Shown here: positions 10,874 to 23,900 of the stretch, in pieces
Numbering within the stretch: position 1 is the first letter of the stretch
How the letters are laid out: each line of letters opens with the position of its first letter
Origin: Tubiluchus corallicola
Lineage: Eukaryota > Priapulida > Priapulimorpha > Priapulimorphida > Tubiluchidae
DNA length: 64,000 bases
Direction: 5' to 3'
Assembly: GCA_030141605.1 (NCBI GenBank)
Contig: JAQGDQ010001060.1
Coordinates: 1-64,000, forward strand
The notes under the pieces: model-generated
What the model was told of the DNA's origin: nothing
What the model saw: only the letters and a program-made list of their open reading frames with translations
Database searches by the model: none
Made by a program: the position numbers and the translations under genes

Positions 10874-13800
10874 ATGCCTTCTGCGTCAATGAAAGCTCAT
10901 ACGGCAGGTACGTACATTTTTAACATTTTTCTAATTTACAATAATCGTATTTAAAAGAAATAATTTATCGTGAAATATTTGTGTTTGTTAGAGTTCTGTC
11001 TAATACGCTTGGCGTTGTTACCCCATTGTTTGCTAAATCGCAAAATAACACTCAAATAAATGTATAAATTATCCACCAATCAAGCTGATAATATAGATGG
11101 CATTTTCTCGATTCCGAATTTGTGTTATTTAGATTTACATAATTTCATTTCCGCAGCACATCACTTATTTTCCATGCACAGCACATCACGTAATGTCATT
11201 AACATTCAAAAAGGCAATGAATATTGTGGGAAGAAGGGAGGAGCCGAGCTTTCGAACCTTTCACCTAACCACACACGCATGTTAGGCGTATGATTTAAGG
11301 ATTTAAACCATCGATAATCTCCGTTATAAGATATGTACATAATGTCAGTATAGTAATATTTATGCTTATTATGTCTGCTTGTATTATCCAATTATATGTA
11401 ATATATAATATACATACATATTGTTGAGTAAGCGATAACACACATACAAATGTTAACACATTCTATTTACAGTTTAATTTACACGAAAATATAATTATAA
11501 AAACCAAGTAAAACAGTCACAATTGCATGTAAAAAAGACAACTGGTTACATAATAATGCAAACATGAAATTAACATTACAGCATCCCCTCGGTTAACAAT
11601 TATTTACATTTAATTAGGATTATATTCGACATGCTAAGACAATGATTGACATAGTTTCTCATTACATGTATGATGTCTACAACATCGGTACCAAACAGAA
11701 AAATTAATTTATCTTCCTTAGGAATGTCTAGGAAATCTGGGCACAGCAAACTAATTTGTGTGAACGCATTTTGTCTGCTATTCACATTACGGCAAGTCAG
11801 CATCATTTTCGACTTCGTCATTGTTAAGATCCGTCTATACATAAGGTGGTTTTGTGCGCGAATTTCCGCTTTCTGTTGATAATTGTTGTTGTTATGTAAA
11901 ATTGCATCATTTAGTTATACATAAAAAAATGTGAGAAACCTCGCGGAAAAATCATCGACCATACAGCTTTCCGCACTGACTTTTTTACAAAATAAGCGCA
12001 GATTCTTGTAGGTAATCAATCAAAAGAAAATGTAATGTCAAGACTTTTTATTGTTTCTGCAGGCTTTGTAAAAAAACTCAGTCGCCCAGTTTCAAAATAA
12101 AGCAATAATTATGGAGTCTGATACGCTCGAATGATTTCGATAAAAGTAAAGACGTGTAAGCCTATGTGTTCATAAAGCTAGCCAAACACCACTTTACGCT
12201 ATTGTTAATTGAACAAGGAAATAACTTCAAATAAAATAGAATATCACTATAGTGATGCAGGTCATATTTGTGTTGTAACTTTGTACTGTTTGTACCGTTA
12301 ATTCGCAACTAAGTTTTTTGCACATTTACGCTAGCGTATTTACGTTTTGAATCACTCAAGCTAAATACGTTTTAATCACTAGGCAGAACGATAAAGACTT
12401 CAGGCAATACGTCTCCACCAAACAAAAACAACACTAAACATTTCTCAGCGTACCAACACTTGTGAACTTAATAGTTTCACTAAGAGTAGCATTAACAGCA
12501 AGGGCTTAACGTAATTACATTCAGAGTTTGATTCGTAGGCGTACATATACACTAATTTATTATTATATTAGTTTATTTCGCATAATAAATATAATAATAT
12601 ACAGCTTACAAAATTTAAGAGGTTATTAATAAAGTATGACAATAGATATTATGTTAGTCAATAATATATCTACGGAAATATAACAATGCACTACTTTAGT
12701 TCACTTAATAGCTAGAATAATTAATTTACTGACTAACTAAGACAATTTTACATAGGTAGCCATAAACCAGCTAAGACTGTTTCTGGTGTCGTGAGATTGT
12801 ACAGCTCAAGATTCTGCCCTCATTCACATTCCACGCGCTTAGTGCTGGCTGCAAAGAGAATACCGTATGTAAAATACTCGAATCTTAATTATTGTATTAT
12901 TGATACTAAGATTATTCTTGTTTGTAATCTGTGCTTGAAATAAAAGCATATTATATCATATTTGTCATAAATATTTGTTTTCATTCTGTGTTTTACTGAA
13001 ATTCTGATGATATGTAATACAAAAATCAAAATACTCTTAATCACCTACAACTTTTTATTGACAATAAAATGGTTGATCTTCTTGTTTGTAGTATTAATTA
13101 CAAATCATAATAATTGGTAAGCCTAATTATATTTTTATGCTCAAATTTAGAAACAAGCTTATAAAATGCTGCTCTAATTTCCTAATTTGGAAGGAGAGGC
13201 AACAAGAACATAATAGCAATATAAATACTAATAAATTAATTTTAGAATTTATTAAAGCCGTAAATGCATTATAATTTTGTGATATCAGGAATTTATTGCT
13301 CTGTAAGGACGACATACGTACTTAAACAGTATACTGATGACAAGGAAAATAAATTCAAACTTACACGTGTACTAAAAAACATACATTTTACCTTGTTCAT
13401 TTTGTTGAAAAACCCGATTGGCGTCCGAATTTCATTTAGTCCATGATCTAAATTTTAATTATTGTGTTATGTTCCGGTATTTATTTTTTTACTTGCTGAT
13501 TTAAAACTTCTACATCTTTGGCAAAATCTAAGGGAATGACCTAAAATTTTTAATAATTACGCCAATAGATAACCGTATGCAACATCATTTTCGAGCAATT
13601 TCGTCTTTTTTTTGTTATAATCAAATCTTCATTTGCGCGTTTACGACGTTTTTTGCGCACCTGATATATATGCCCTGCTAATTCGTGCTGAAGTTTTAGT
13701 CGGTAGCTAGTTTTCGACAGGTAGCATATTAGGGGACAGAAGTTTCGATTTTAGATGACACAAAATTGGACTGTTGTTTCAGTTCATACTACAAATTTTG

Positions 13801-15792
13801 TAATGAATTTAATTACTTGCTTTTTTCATGATGCTGGTTGTGCAATTTTGAGACAACAATGTAAGATCAATTTTCACAAGTGAAATCGGACAGTTCTACA
13901 AAGCGTTCTGCAGTTGTATGTTATTTTTAGATATGATTTTCAATTTGTAGCTACAAAAAATAATGGCCCAGCTATACCAAATAGTATCCGTATACTATAT
14001 CTCAAATCTCCCAAATTGGATTGTTAAAATTAAGTTTGGACTTTGAAAAAAAAATTGAGACAACCCCCAATCGATTTAATTCAAAAGAATGCAAAATAAC
14101 ATAAACCCTTAGCAGACTATTTCGCCCTGATAGCCAGTCTGGTTAACTCGGTTGATGACGAAATGAATGTATGTACATATAGTACAGCGCACAATGTTTC
14201 TAGATTTATCTGGAGAGACAAAATTCTTGCTTGGTTATTCTGTGCATCAAAAATAAACTCAGACGCCTGTACTTGTTATGTGTTACCTTTTTGCATATTT
14301 TTTATTATGAAAAATTTTGAGATTTCTATCCGTAAGCTGTATAACAAATTTATCATAGCAGTTATTATAAAGATCATTTTGCTTTCAGCCACGAAGTGAT
14401 TAACGTAAACAAGATAATACCTCCAGAATGGTTTGCAGAGCTCAGTCCTGCTGGAATTCTCCCAGTTTTGCAGAAAAATGGGACAGTTATTTACGCTTCA
14501 ACCGTATGCAACGATTGGCTGGATGATGTCTTCCAGCAAGAACAACTTAATCATGCTGATCCAACTAAACGAGCAAAAGGAAAAATGACTCTCCAAATAG
14601 CCCAGCTGGTATCTTTTAAGATTTTAGTGACAGCAACGTCAATTTTACACATTTTATGTAAATCCTGGCTGTTACAAAAACGCCTAGGCAAAGTGTGAAA
14701 GAATCGGAGTAAAAATATTTATTTCACACTTTTTTCGAAATGCACAGGTGATGTATGAAATAGCAAGAAACTTTATAAAACGTCTAAATTTCACATATTG
14801 TCTGTAACGTATAAATAGCCAATTATAGTATTACCCGTTATAATGTGCTATATTGTTATCGATTTTAGGTAATACAAAACGTTGACTTTATTTTGTGGAA
14901 CAAATTTGCAGAAGAAAAGGTAGCAAACCTGAAAGAAGGACTGACAGTACTCAATAACCGGCTGACTGAGCAATACTTCGAAGGTACACGATTTTTTACA
15001 TACATGTAATATGAATTATCATTACATATATGCTGTGTATTTAGCTCTGCAGATTATTGCTAATCCCGGAAATTGCTTTACAAACGAAGTCTTTGCTTGC
15101 AATCAGTTCTTAGTCACCTATAATATGCATGACTGTGGCAGTACTGGTTTAGACTGGCCTGTTTTACATAACTTAACATAATGCTGTTGTAAACCCAAAA
15201 TTGATGAAATTTTGATACCAAATTTAAAAAACAGGAAATATGAAAAGCTGGAATACATCCTGCCTTTCAAGTTTGGTATCAAAATTTCATTAATTATTGC
15301 GGGTTTGTAACGTCATTAATAATAACCTTGACATTTAACATTGCAACCATTAGTAATTTAGTACAAATATTATTCATGTTGATCCTTAGACGGTTAGGCC
15401 GTAGTGAAGTTACCATTTAAGACACGCAGATGACGAGATGACACGCCTTGGAAATAAAATTGTTTTTAAAACGCAGGCCCTCTTGTTATTTTTTTTTAAA
15501 CATACCGAAGTTAAGTGAAGTTATCACTAAACTGGCTGTTTTTAATTACGCTACAGGTGACAAAGCTGGGATGACAGATTACAATATTTGGCCATGGTTT
15601 GAAAGACTGGAGCTGCTGAATCTTGTTCGTCCTGAAATCACCATATTTTTACCGGATCACCTGCGCAGGTGGACAGCACGAATGAAACGCAATGCGGCAG
15701 TCAAAGAAAATGCGCTAAATCCAAAACTTTTTGTGGATTTCGTGAGACGTTATAAAGCAAACGACCACCTTTGTTTCGATGTGGGACTGTAA
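10874..15792 (+). CDS. Omega-class glutathione S-transferase (5 exons)
   Basis: Exons 10874-10907, 12756-12864, 14389-14608, 14869-14983 and 15557-15792 join in frame to 237 aa, close to human GSTO1 (241 aa). The thioredoxin fold shows VRLYSSRFCPHS with the omega-class catalytic Cys at residue 32, then HEVINVN (49-55), PEWF, and the cis-proline segment LPVL (72-75). The helical C-domain shows KAGMTDYNIWPWFERLELL, the omega signature, and ends in DVGL. Family members are cytosolic thioltransferases and dehydroascorbate reductases. Two residues that bind glutathione in GSTO1 differ here: Lys59 is Pro59, and the Glu of the YES motif is Ala84 (IYASTVC). Catalysis may therefore be altered. The first exon is short (11 codons) but supplies a GSTO-length N-terminus and a perfect donor. 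Confidence 0.88.
15187..15310. mobile_element. Small hairpin (MITE-like) in GST intron 4
   Basis: An inverted repeat: 15187-15224 pairs with 15268-15310, sharing GATGAAATTTTGATACCAAA against its complement, with a few mismatches and an inner CAGG/CCTG pairing. The loop is about 40 bases. It probably represents a short foldback MITE. No target duplication is clear. Confidence 0.55.
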
Positions 15793-17947
15793 CATCAAAA
15801 TTCATCTAAATAAGAAACAGATTGAATCTTAAAAATTTATAAAATTATAATTTCAATTTGTATTAAATCTGTGTATCTGTGTATTAAATTATCTGTCACA
15901 AGTCCACCAATGGTTAAAAAATTGACCAGTGACGCCTACTATCAAAAGCTTTTGGAGAATGAAGCTTTATTACTGCTAATTACTTAGTTATGGTAATAAT
16001 GTTATGATTTCCACTTGCACCCATACTTTTCATGAGCACGATAAAACTGCACGGTAAGAACGATGACAAATTTGTCAAAAAAAGTTCTTTTACAGTGAGT
16101 TGTGGAATATGATTCCCGGCTGATAGACCTTTGGTAGCATCTGAGTTTGCTAAGTTAGGTACCTCAGTCGTGCAATAGCTAGTTAGTGTAGCTCACGGAG
16201 AGCAGAATGTCTTGTCTGCGAGTCCCAGTGGAGGTACAAAAATTTTCAGACTCTCTAATTTGGTGTATACTATTAATAAAAATATTGGAAAAGGCAGGCA
16301 TTTGCCCTTCTAATTAGTCTTTCCGTGCGACGTACAGTCAGTTTTCATTTGCAATATGCATCACCTATATTGAATGTAAGAATTTCATTTTTTACCAATA
16401 GTTAACCCAAGAAACCTTATCCAGGATACCTTACCCAAAGAAATAAGGGCTAATATAGAAGATAATTTTTTTGTAAACGGTCTGGCCTCTCTCCAATGCC
16501 TTTGAAACAAAAATTACCCATTTAGTTTTACACCTTTTATATTAACTCCTTCAGAACTCTGTTACTTCCAAATGGACTGTTGATAATAAAAATATTTTAT
16601 TTTTTAATTAAAACAGCTTTGATAGATCCTTTTGTGTGATTGAGAAGCAAACTCTCTTCCAAAACACATGTAATTCCAAATTACATTCTACTACAATGCA
16701 ATAGATGCGCCTCCACAAAATGTACCATCGAAGGAATCATAAATGTGACCTTTCAGAATAGAATTGATGCATTAAAATTGTCATCTTCGTTCTCCAATAG
16801 ATAGATAGCATATAAGGACAAAGCTATATAAGAACAAAATATCTAAGATCACATTTCAGGCATGGCATCCTCATGCAGCTGTTGCTACATCAGAGTTCCA
16901 CCTCATCTTACATCACTCTATTCAGTAATCAACAATACCATAAAACATTAATTTTTAATCTCGTGTAAGTTTTTACGTACGTTTCTTTTTACTTCTTCAT
17001 CAATTAACTCACATCCGTGCACACCACAATTTTTACTATGCCTAACGGGCTTTTTGGAGTAGCTACATTTCTCAGTAATCTAAGAATCAACTGTGTGCGT
17101 ACCTAACCATTCACTGTTTTCAGTGTTCAACTTACAAAGCAAAAATTATCATCACCATTATATTTTTTACGTAACGGTAGTTCACTCTGCATGATGACAG
17201 CAGCAGTTCATTGAAACAAATCACTGGCACACGTTAACAATGATCTGACCAACAGTAATTATTTAATTATTATTATTATTATCTTGCCTTGTTCAAGCTT
17301 TATTGGACATTGCTTAACCGCTGTCTCGGGAGGTGGTCATAGCAGTCGCGCATCACGTTTTATTTAACTCTTATTTTAAAGATTTCTCATACGTCTTCAT
17401 CTCTTGTTCGCACTGGTTCGACAGATGGTTTGTAAAAGAAATTAATAAAGATTTCCTTTGTTAAAGTAAATTATTTAGTTTACTTTGTTCATACATTCCG
17501 ACATTGCAGGATAATTAAAACTAGTGGGATTCATACATTTTTGATAGAATGATGGCATTTCCAAAACTTAAAACTTTTTTAATTCTTAAATAGTGCAAAC
17601 AAAATTCATTTATGCAGTGATGCTTTAACTAGATGTGTGTACAAATAACTATAAGTTGGTATAGGGCAAAAATTACAACAATTGTGATAAACACGCAATT
17701 CTAAATTCATTTTCTTAAAAAATAAAAGGATTTCTCTGCTTTGACATTTCTACTATTTGACAACACTTTCGGGACACAGTTTATTCTTCTACGTTATTTT
17801 AAGCATAAAACTTAAGCATCAAAATACACATCAATATTTTATTTTATACTTTAATTTATAATTAATATATTTCTTTTCAGAGTTTACATAAATTAGCATG
17901 TCCTTCATACTTTTGAATGTGACTAAGGACAAGTACCAATACTAAAA
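15793..17947. other. GSTO-DNAJC27 intergenic, no gene seen
   Basis: Both flanking genes are on the plus strand. The interval is AT-rich with no exon I can support. A short (ATT)n run sits near 17268-17280. A degenerate tRNA-like stretch near 16180-16235 is too weak to call. The 5' UTR and promoter of DNAJC27 should lie at its right end; no TATA box is obvious. Confidence 0.5.
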
Positions 17948-20900
17948 ATGGGAGACCAAAAAAATAACAAGCAACCTTTGCGAATTAAAATAATTAGCAT
18001 GGGAAACGCTAAAGTTGGAAAGGTGAATGTTATCTTACCTTTGATGTATTTTGCTTGCTAACATTTATTATTTAGGTGAAATTGCATTCTTTTCAAACGA
18101 ACTCATACTGAGAAACGTTAAATCAATGCGTCCTGGGAATCGTTACGATTATTGTGAGAATTCCCTGATATATAGCTTTCCAAGCACATAAATTTCACTA
18201 AAAAGGTCTTGGTAAATGTGTGGCTCGTTGTATGTGCTGGTAAAACAGATAATATTATTCACATAGTATATTTCTTGACAATGTGCCTTAACATATTAGA
18301 ACTCACTAAACAGCAACCCTTTTTAATAGAATGAAACCATTAAATTTCTAATGGTGTTCCACAAAAATATCACTTTCAAACGAGACTTTGAAGCTGAATT
18401 TGCAAATATTGATCTCACTCTTTTTTTCCATTTACAATACATGTTTCGGTGTTTGTGGTGGCATAATTGGTTAGTTAACTGTGAGTTAAATCTTACCTCT
18501 AAGTCGGTAAGTCCTGAAGCTCTATTACTTCTTCAAGTCCTTTATAGTCAAACCAGGCCCTAATTTTACCATCTGACCTGCTGACCTATCTAAGATTTCC
18601 CCGTGTTTGTTCACTCGCGTTAAAATATTTGCCAAATGTTAACTTATTACTAGTTTTGAGCTAGACAGCTATTTGTAAATACAGTCTAACCTCGTTATCT
18701 CGCCCCTGTCCGTCTAGGGCAAATTTTTGGCGAGAGGCGAGTATGGCGAGATAACAGAAATAAAACGAAGTTAGTCTATATGTACTGTACATGTACATAT
18801 CATGGTAATGACCATTTATCGTTCCACCACGTCATGCCATGATTAGATTGTTGCACCTTAGTTAGTACATTGTATATTATATAGCATGATTGACCTAGTA
18901 ACTTTTTGTGAGTATTGCTATTTTAACACCAGCTTTATTCTGATTTTGTAGGTAGACTTCAACTGCAAGTAAGCAATGTTATACAGTGTATATACATACT
19001 GTACATAATAGTTGATTAACATAATGTTCCTCTATGTACATATAAAATATCAACATTAAATCAGAAATGAAAAAATGTGATAAAAATAATCTTAGAATGT
19101 TACTTTTTTATTTAAAAAACCTTTTTCGAGTATACACTTAAATGCAATAAACTTAGCAAAAGATTTAGAAATGTTCACAAATGAGTTACTGATGACTGAA
19201 ATAATTCAGAAGAGACGACTGTTTCATTGATGATGCACGCAAGCAGTCAACACGACGTTTAATCAAACACAATCCTTGAATATCGTCCCTTGTGACTCTG
19301 TCAGACTGTTCAAAGTATCGCATCAGTGTGTCGACAACTGCTGATGCCTGGTCATTCGATACATGAGATGCGCCATCGTCTTCATCGCCACTGCCCGTGT
19401 CATCTTCATCGCTGCTGCCCGCGGCCTGCCCGTCACTCACAAGCTGAACTATCTCTGTGTCAGTCATCATCTCGGACGTGCACAGGTGATAGTCCACCGT
19501 TAAGTACTCGGCCTGTGTCATCAACAGCTCAGCCGGTATACCCAGCGACTCAAATAGGTTGCGAAATTCACGGTGGGCTTCAGCTGTCGACTTCTATTGG
19601 TAGTATACCTGTTTGGCGCCAGCAGTTCTTGATACAGCTCTCCGTCACTTCGTCCCAGCTCAGCTTTGTCCAGCGGATTGCGTCACTGATCTCAACCTTT
19701 GGTGTACGTTCTGCGTCGATTGCATCCACATAAAAACGAACCAGATAGCGACGGTAGTAGGACTTAAATGCACTGATGATACCGGCGTCCATCGGCTGCA
19801 GGTGGCTGGTAGTGGTAGGTGGCAAGAACTCACAGCGGATATGATGTGACAGGGTGCATTGTCCATTAGAATCAAAATATGGCGGTTTTCACTCGCCATT
19901 CTGCGGTTGAGGGACTTCAAAAATTCATCCAAAATTCCATTAACCATCCATGCTTTATTGTTGGCGTAATAGTCGCAGTAGACCTTAGGATTGAACTGTT
20001 TGAAGCACCTTGGTTTCCAAGTTTTACCAATGATCAATGGTCTGAGCTTGTCTGATCCATCACCGTTACTGCAAAGCATCACCGATATCCTGTCCTTTGG
20101 TTTTTTCACGCCCTTTGTCTTCTCCGTCGTTGTCAACGACCTATCTGGCAACATTCGAAAAAATAGACCGGTTTCATCAAGGTTATAAACGTCACTCAGT
20201 TCAAAATTTTTTATTACACGTGCTGCCTGTTCTCTGCCCCTATCAAGAACGTCTGAATCTACACCAGCACTTTCACCGCAGATTTTCTTGCTGCCAATTC
20301 CACACCTCAACTTGAAACGTTGCAGCCATCCGTTAGAGTACTGGAAGTCGGTTATGCCCAGTTCATTTCCAAGGTGCTTGGCCTTTTCGCGCAAAACAGC
20401 ATCAGTGATGACGACATTTTGCGATCGTGCTTTCGTGAACCATAGTTGAAGTGCCATGTCCAGATTGGAATGCTGTCCACGTCGCAATTTCGTTGAGCCA
20501 CTGTGACCATGACTTTGCATCCATTTTTCTTTACTCGCTATTATATCTCCTACACTTCTCCGACTAACAGTGTCACCAAATTTTGCACTAAATACAGTAG
20601 CAATTTCCTGCTGTGTCTTTGAAGAATTATTCGTATGATAAATACAAATTTCCTTTTTTTGTTCTGGATTAAGACAAAACAGTTTTCGCTTCAGAGACAT
20701 CATGTAAAGTTGCTCACACTTTGTGGGAACTCAAACTTAAACTCAGCTTTGGCGCTTTAGTTTCTCTGCGCATTAACCAAGTACAGCAGCATTGTCTACA
20801 AGCAGCATTGTCTACATACCGCGGTTATATTGATCGACACGCGGTATATGTACAGTATTGATCGATTCCTCTGAGTCTGTTTGGCGACATAACGAATACA

Positions 20901-23900
20901 GTTTACATAAGCACTCATCCTAGCATGATGTGGCGAGGGCGAGAAGCGAGGGTGGCGACTTAACGAGGTAAATAACACAGCAGGAAATCCGTCCTGGTAC
21001 TTTCCATGGCGAGAGACGAGTTTGGCCGCATAACGAGGGGCGAGATAACGAGGTTAGACTGTACTTGTAGTGTCATTAGTACTTGTAAAAGAACTTACAA
21101 AAATATAACTTTATGATATTTAAATATATTACTGCCGCACTGTACATTGTAATATATGTATGATATGCCAATCAAGTTACAATAGATAAGTAAGGTTACA
21201 CTGTTAAGCTAATGTACTGGTTTTTCATGAAAGTTTTAAATTTGACCACAGTAATGTGTACGAGTAATATTTCAACAACTTATTATTTCTTTGTGTATTA
21301 TTCTTTTCAGAGTTGTATCATTAAACGTTATTGTGAAAAGAGATTCGTTAGCAAATATATGGCTACAATTGGTATTGACTATGGCGTCACTAAGTGAGTA
21401 TACTTGCTTTACTTATTATTTTTGTGTTTTGTTATTTCTTTATAATGATACATTTTGTAAGTGGTATGAAAATTATGATATAGTAGCTCAAGATCTGGTT
21501 GCCACCATTTTATCAAGTGCTTTCAAAATAGCTGACTTTGTAATAAAACTGCCGTAAACTGTTTTTTTTTGTGTGAATCATCGTAATAACACGAACTAAC
21601 ATCCATATTTAATTGTATTAAACATGGGAATTTTGAATAATTTATTATTCGAATATGCGAGGAAAAATTATTCGAATAATTGAATATTCAACTCTTTGAT
21701 ATTTTCCTTCCATTCGCATCACGGTAGCCCACATGTGGAAATGGATAAATAAAAAAATACTTCGCAGCAGCTGCTATATCACTACATACAATAATTACAA
21801 TTATTGTGCTGAAATGATAAATTTAAGCACACCAATGTTCTTACTTGACTGGAACTGTACTAAGTTTTAATTATTGCACTATGATATCTGTAAACTTGAA
21901 AATGAGCTGCACAAGTAAATTGTCATATATGAAGCTTGTTGATTTTAATAACTCATTTATTTTTCCTTTCAAATATTTTATGGTGTTTGATTGAACTTTT
22001 CAAAAAAAATTTCATTCCTTACCAAGCTCTTCTGATGCCATAAGGACGACAAGTATACCCGATTTCCCAGTAAATTACCCAGAGCAGTGAAGTGACAGCA
22101 GAATGATTGTTTTTCTGCCATATAGCAGCAAAGAAGGTGTATTGTTTTTATCAATGTTAGCTCAGTGTCAAGGTTTTTTGCTTGTGTAAGTGAGCTGGCA
22201 GCATTCAGCATATGGTCAATACAATGTACACAAGATAACTGATTAGCATTTTAATAGTAAGAAACATTCGAAGTGCTTCAAATAATCAACTTTTCCTGCA
22301 CATCCCTAAAATGTGTTATAACTTTCGTATTTGCAGAGTCACAGTTCATGGGCAAGACGTAAAGGTTAACATTTTCGATATGGCTGGACATCCCATATTT
22401 TATGAAGTATAGCACTTACATATAATTATTACTTACAATGCTTATAAGTAAATACGCTGAAGTTATTCAAAATCTTAATAAAATAGAGCGACTAATTGTC
22501 TTGTGAGTGAGTGCTGAAATGGTTAACCGTTGAACCGACCCCTAACTGGTGTAACTGTTTAGAAAATTACTAACTGTTACTTAGCTTACTTTTCTAGGTA
22601 TCCGTATTAATAAAACCTTGTACCTTTTCTGAGTTGGCGTATGCAGTTAGTACTGTCTCGATTGCATAAAATTGTACTGTACAACATTGTTTCAACTAAT
22701 CTGGTTGCCTAAGCTAAGAAGCATCTAAACGGTAAATTGCAAAAAGTTTTTTACTCGCATATGTTGCGAGAATGCCGCCATGTTGAACATTTTCGCTGGC
22801 GCTTGCTAGATTTGAACTGCACGCTTACTCGTTCAAGTAATATTTTCTTATATGTATGATGTCATCCGGAACAGGTAATGACCACAATTAATAACGATTA
22901 AACGGTTAGTTAAAAGGCCTAACCATCTCAACTCTGTCACACACGAAGTATGTTGTTTAAAACAATAAGTAAGCAATTGAAAATCTGAATGTGTGATAGT
23001 AAATGTTAGCAAAATCAGTGGTAAATATGTTTACACAATAATATGGGAAGTGTTCAAGTTTCGGTTACTCCTCGGTGTCGGAATTTTCAATTATTTTCAT
23101 TTTTCAACCATTACGACATACTTTCACAGGTTCGCAATGAGTTTTATAATGAAACAAATGGAGTTATGCTTGTTTACGATGTCAGTGATAGGAACAGCTT
23201 TGGAGCACTGCAAGAATGGTTAGATGAAATGAAACAAGAGATGGAAAATCCTGATGAAATGCTGAATATTGTATTTGTGGTTTGCGCCAACAAGGTACAG
23301 CAACCAACGTCCTTACAAATTTTTATTTTAACAAAATCTAAATTTTATCATCCATTTCCTCTCTTAATGACAAATGTTTATGCTTCATCTGTTTTGCTGC
23401 CATAGCTATTTTTCTTTTTAGGACAGATGTATCTGCATTAGAATGCAGCTAAGGCATGAACATCTGGTTTGGTGCCTCATGTTATATGATTTTCTTGATG
23501 ATGAGTTAAGCGTTAATCTTGTCATATAATTTGAGTAAACCCTGAAGTTGAGTGCTAGAGAGTTGCTCACAAGTTTAAAACATTTTACTCCGTCGTTTCT
23601 TACTTTATATATTTGTTCTAGTATTTCTTTGTACAGTGTTCCCTCACTTATCGCGGGTGTTCCGTTCCAGGCCCACCCGCGATAAGTGAATTTCTGCAAA
23701 GTAGGACACTATACTTATTTAATACTTACACATTTGGGTGGCATCGTAGGGCTTGAATAAATTCAGTCTCTAACGAAAATTTCATAAATAGCATACAAGA
23801 AAACATATTGCACGGTACCTGAGCCAATCAGCGATTGGGATACAGAGCAGCGTTCTCTGGTTGGTCGCTTTCCATCCATCAATCAATCGTGTGTTGAGTA

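Noticed and set aside
16180-16260. tRNA-like stretch (TAGCTAGTTAGTGTAGCTC, then GCGAGTCCCAGTGG)
   Set aside because: Cannot be folded into a convincing cloverleaf; at best a decayed SINE head.
17265-17345. Possible SINE tail related to 38730-38830
   Set aside because: Shares only short words (GACCACCT, AATGTCC in complement) and an ATT run; too weak to call.
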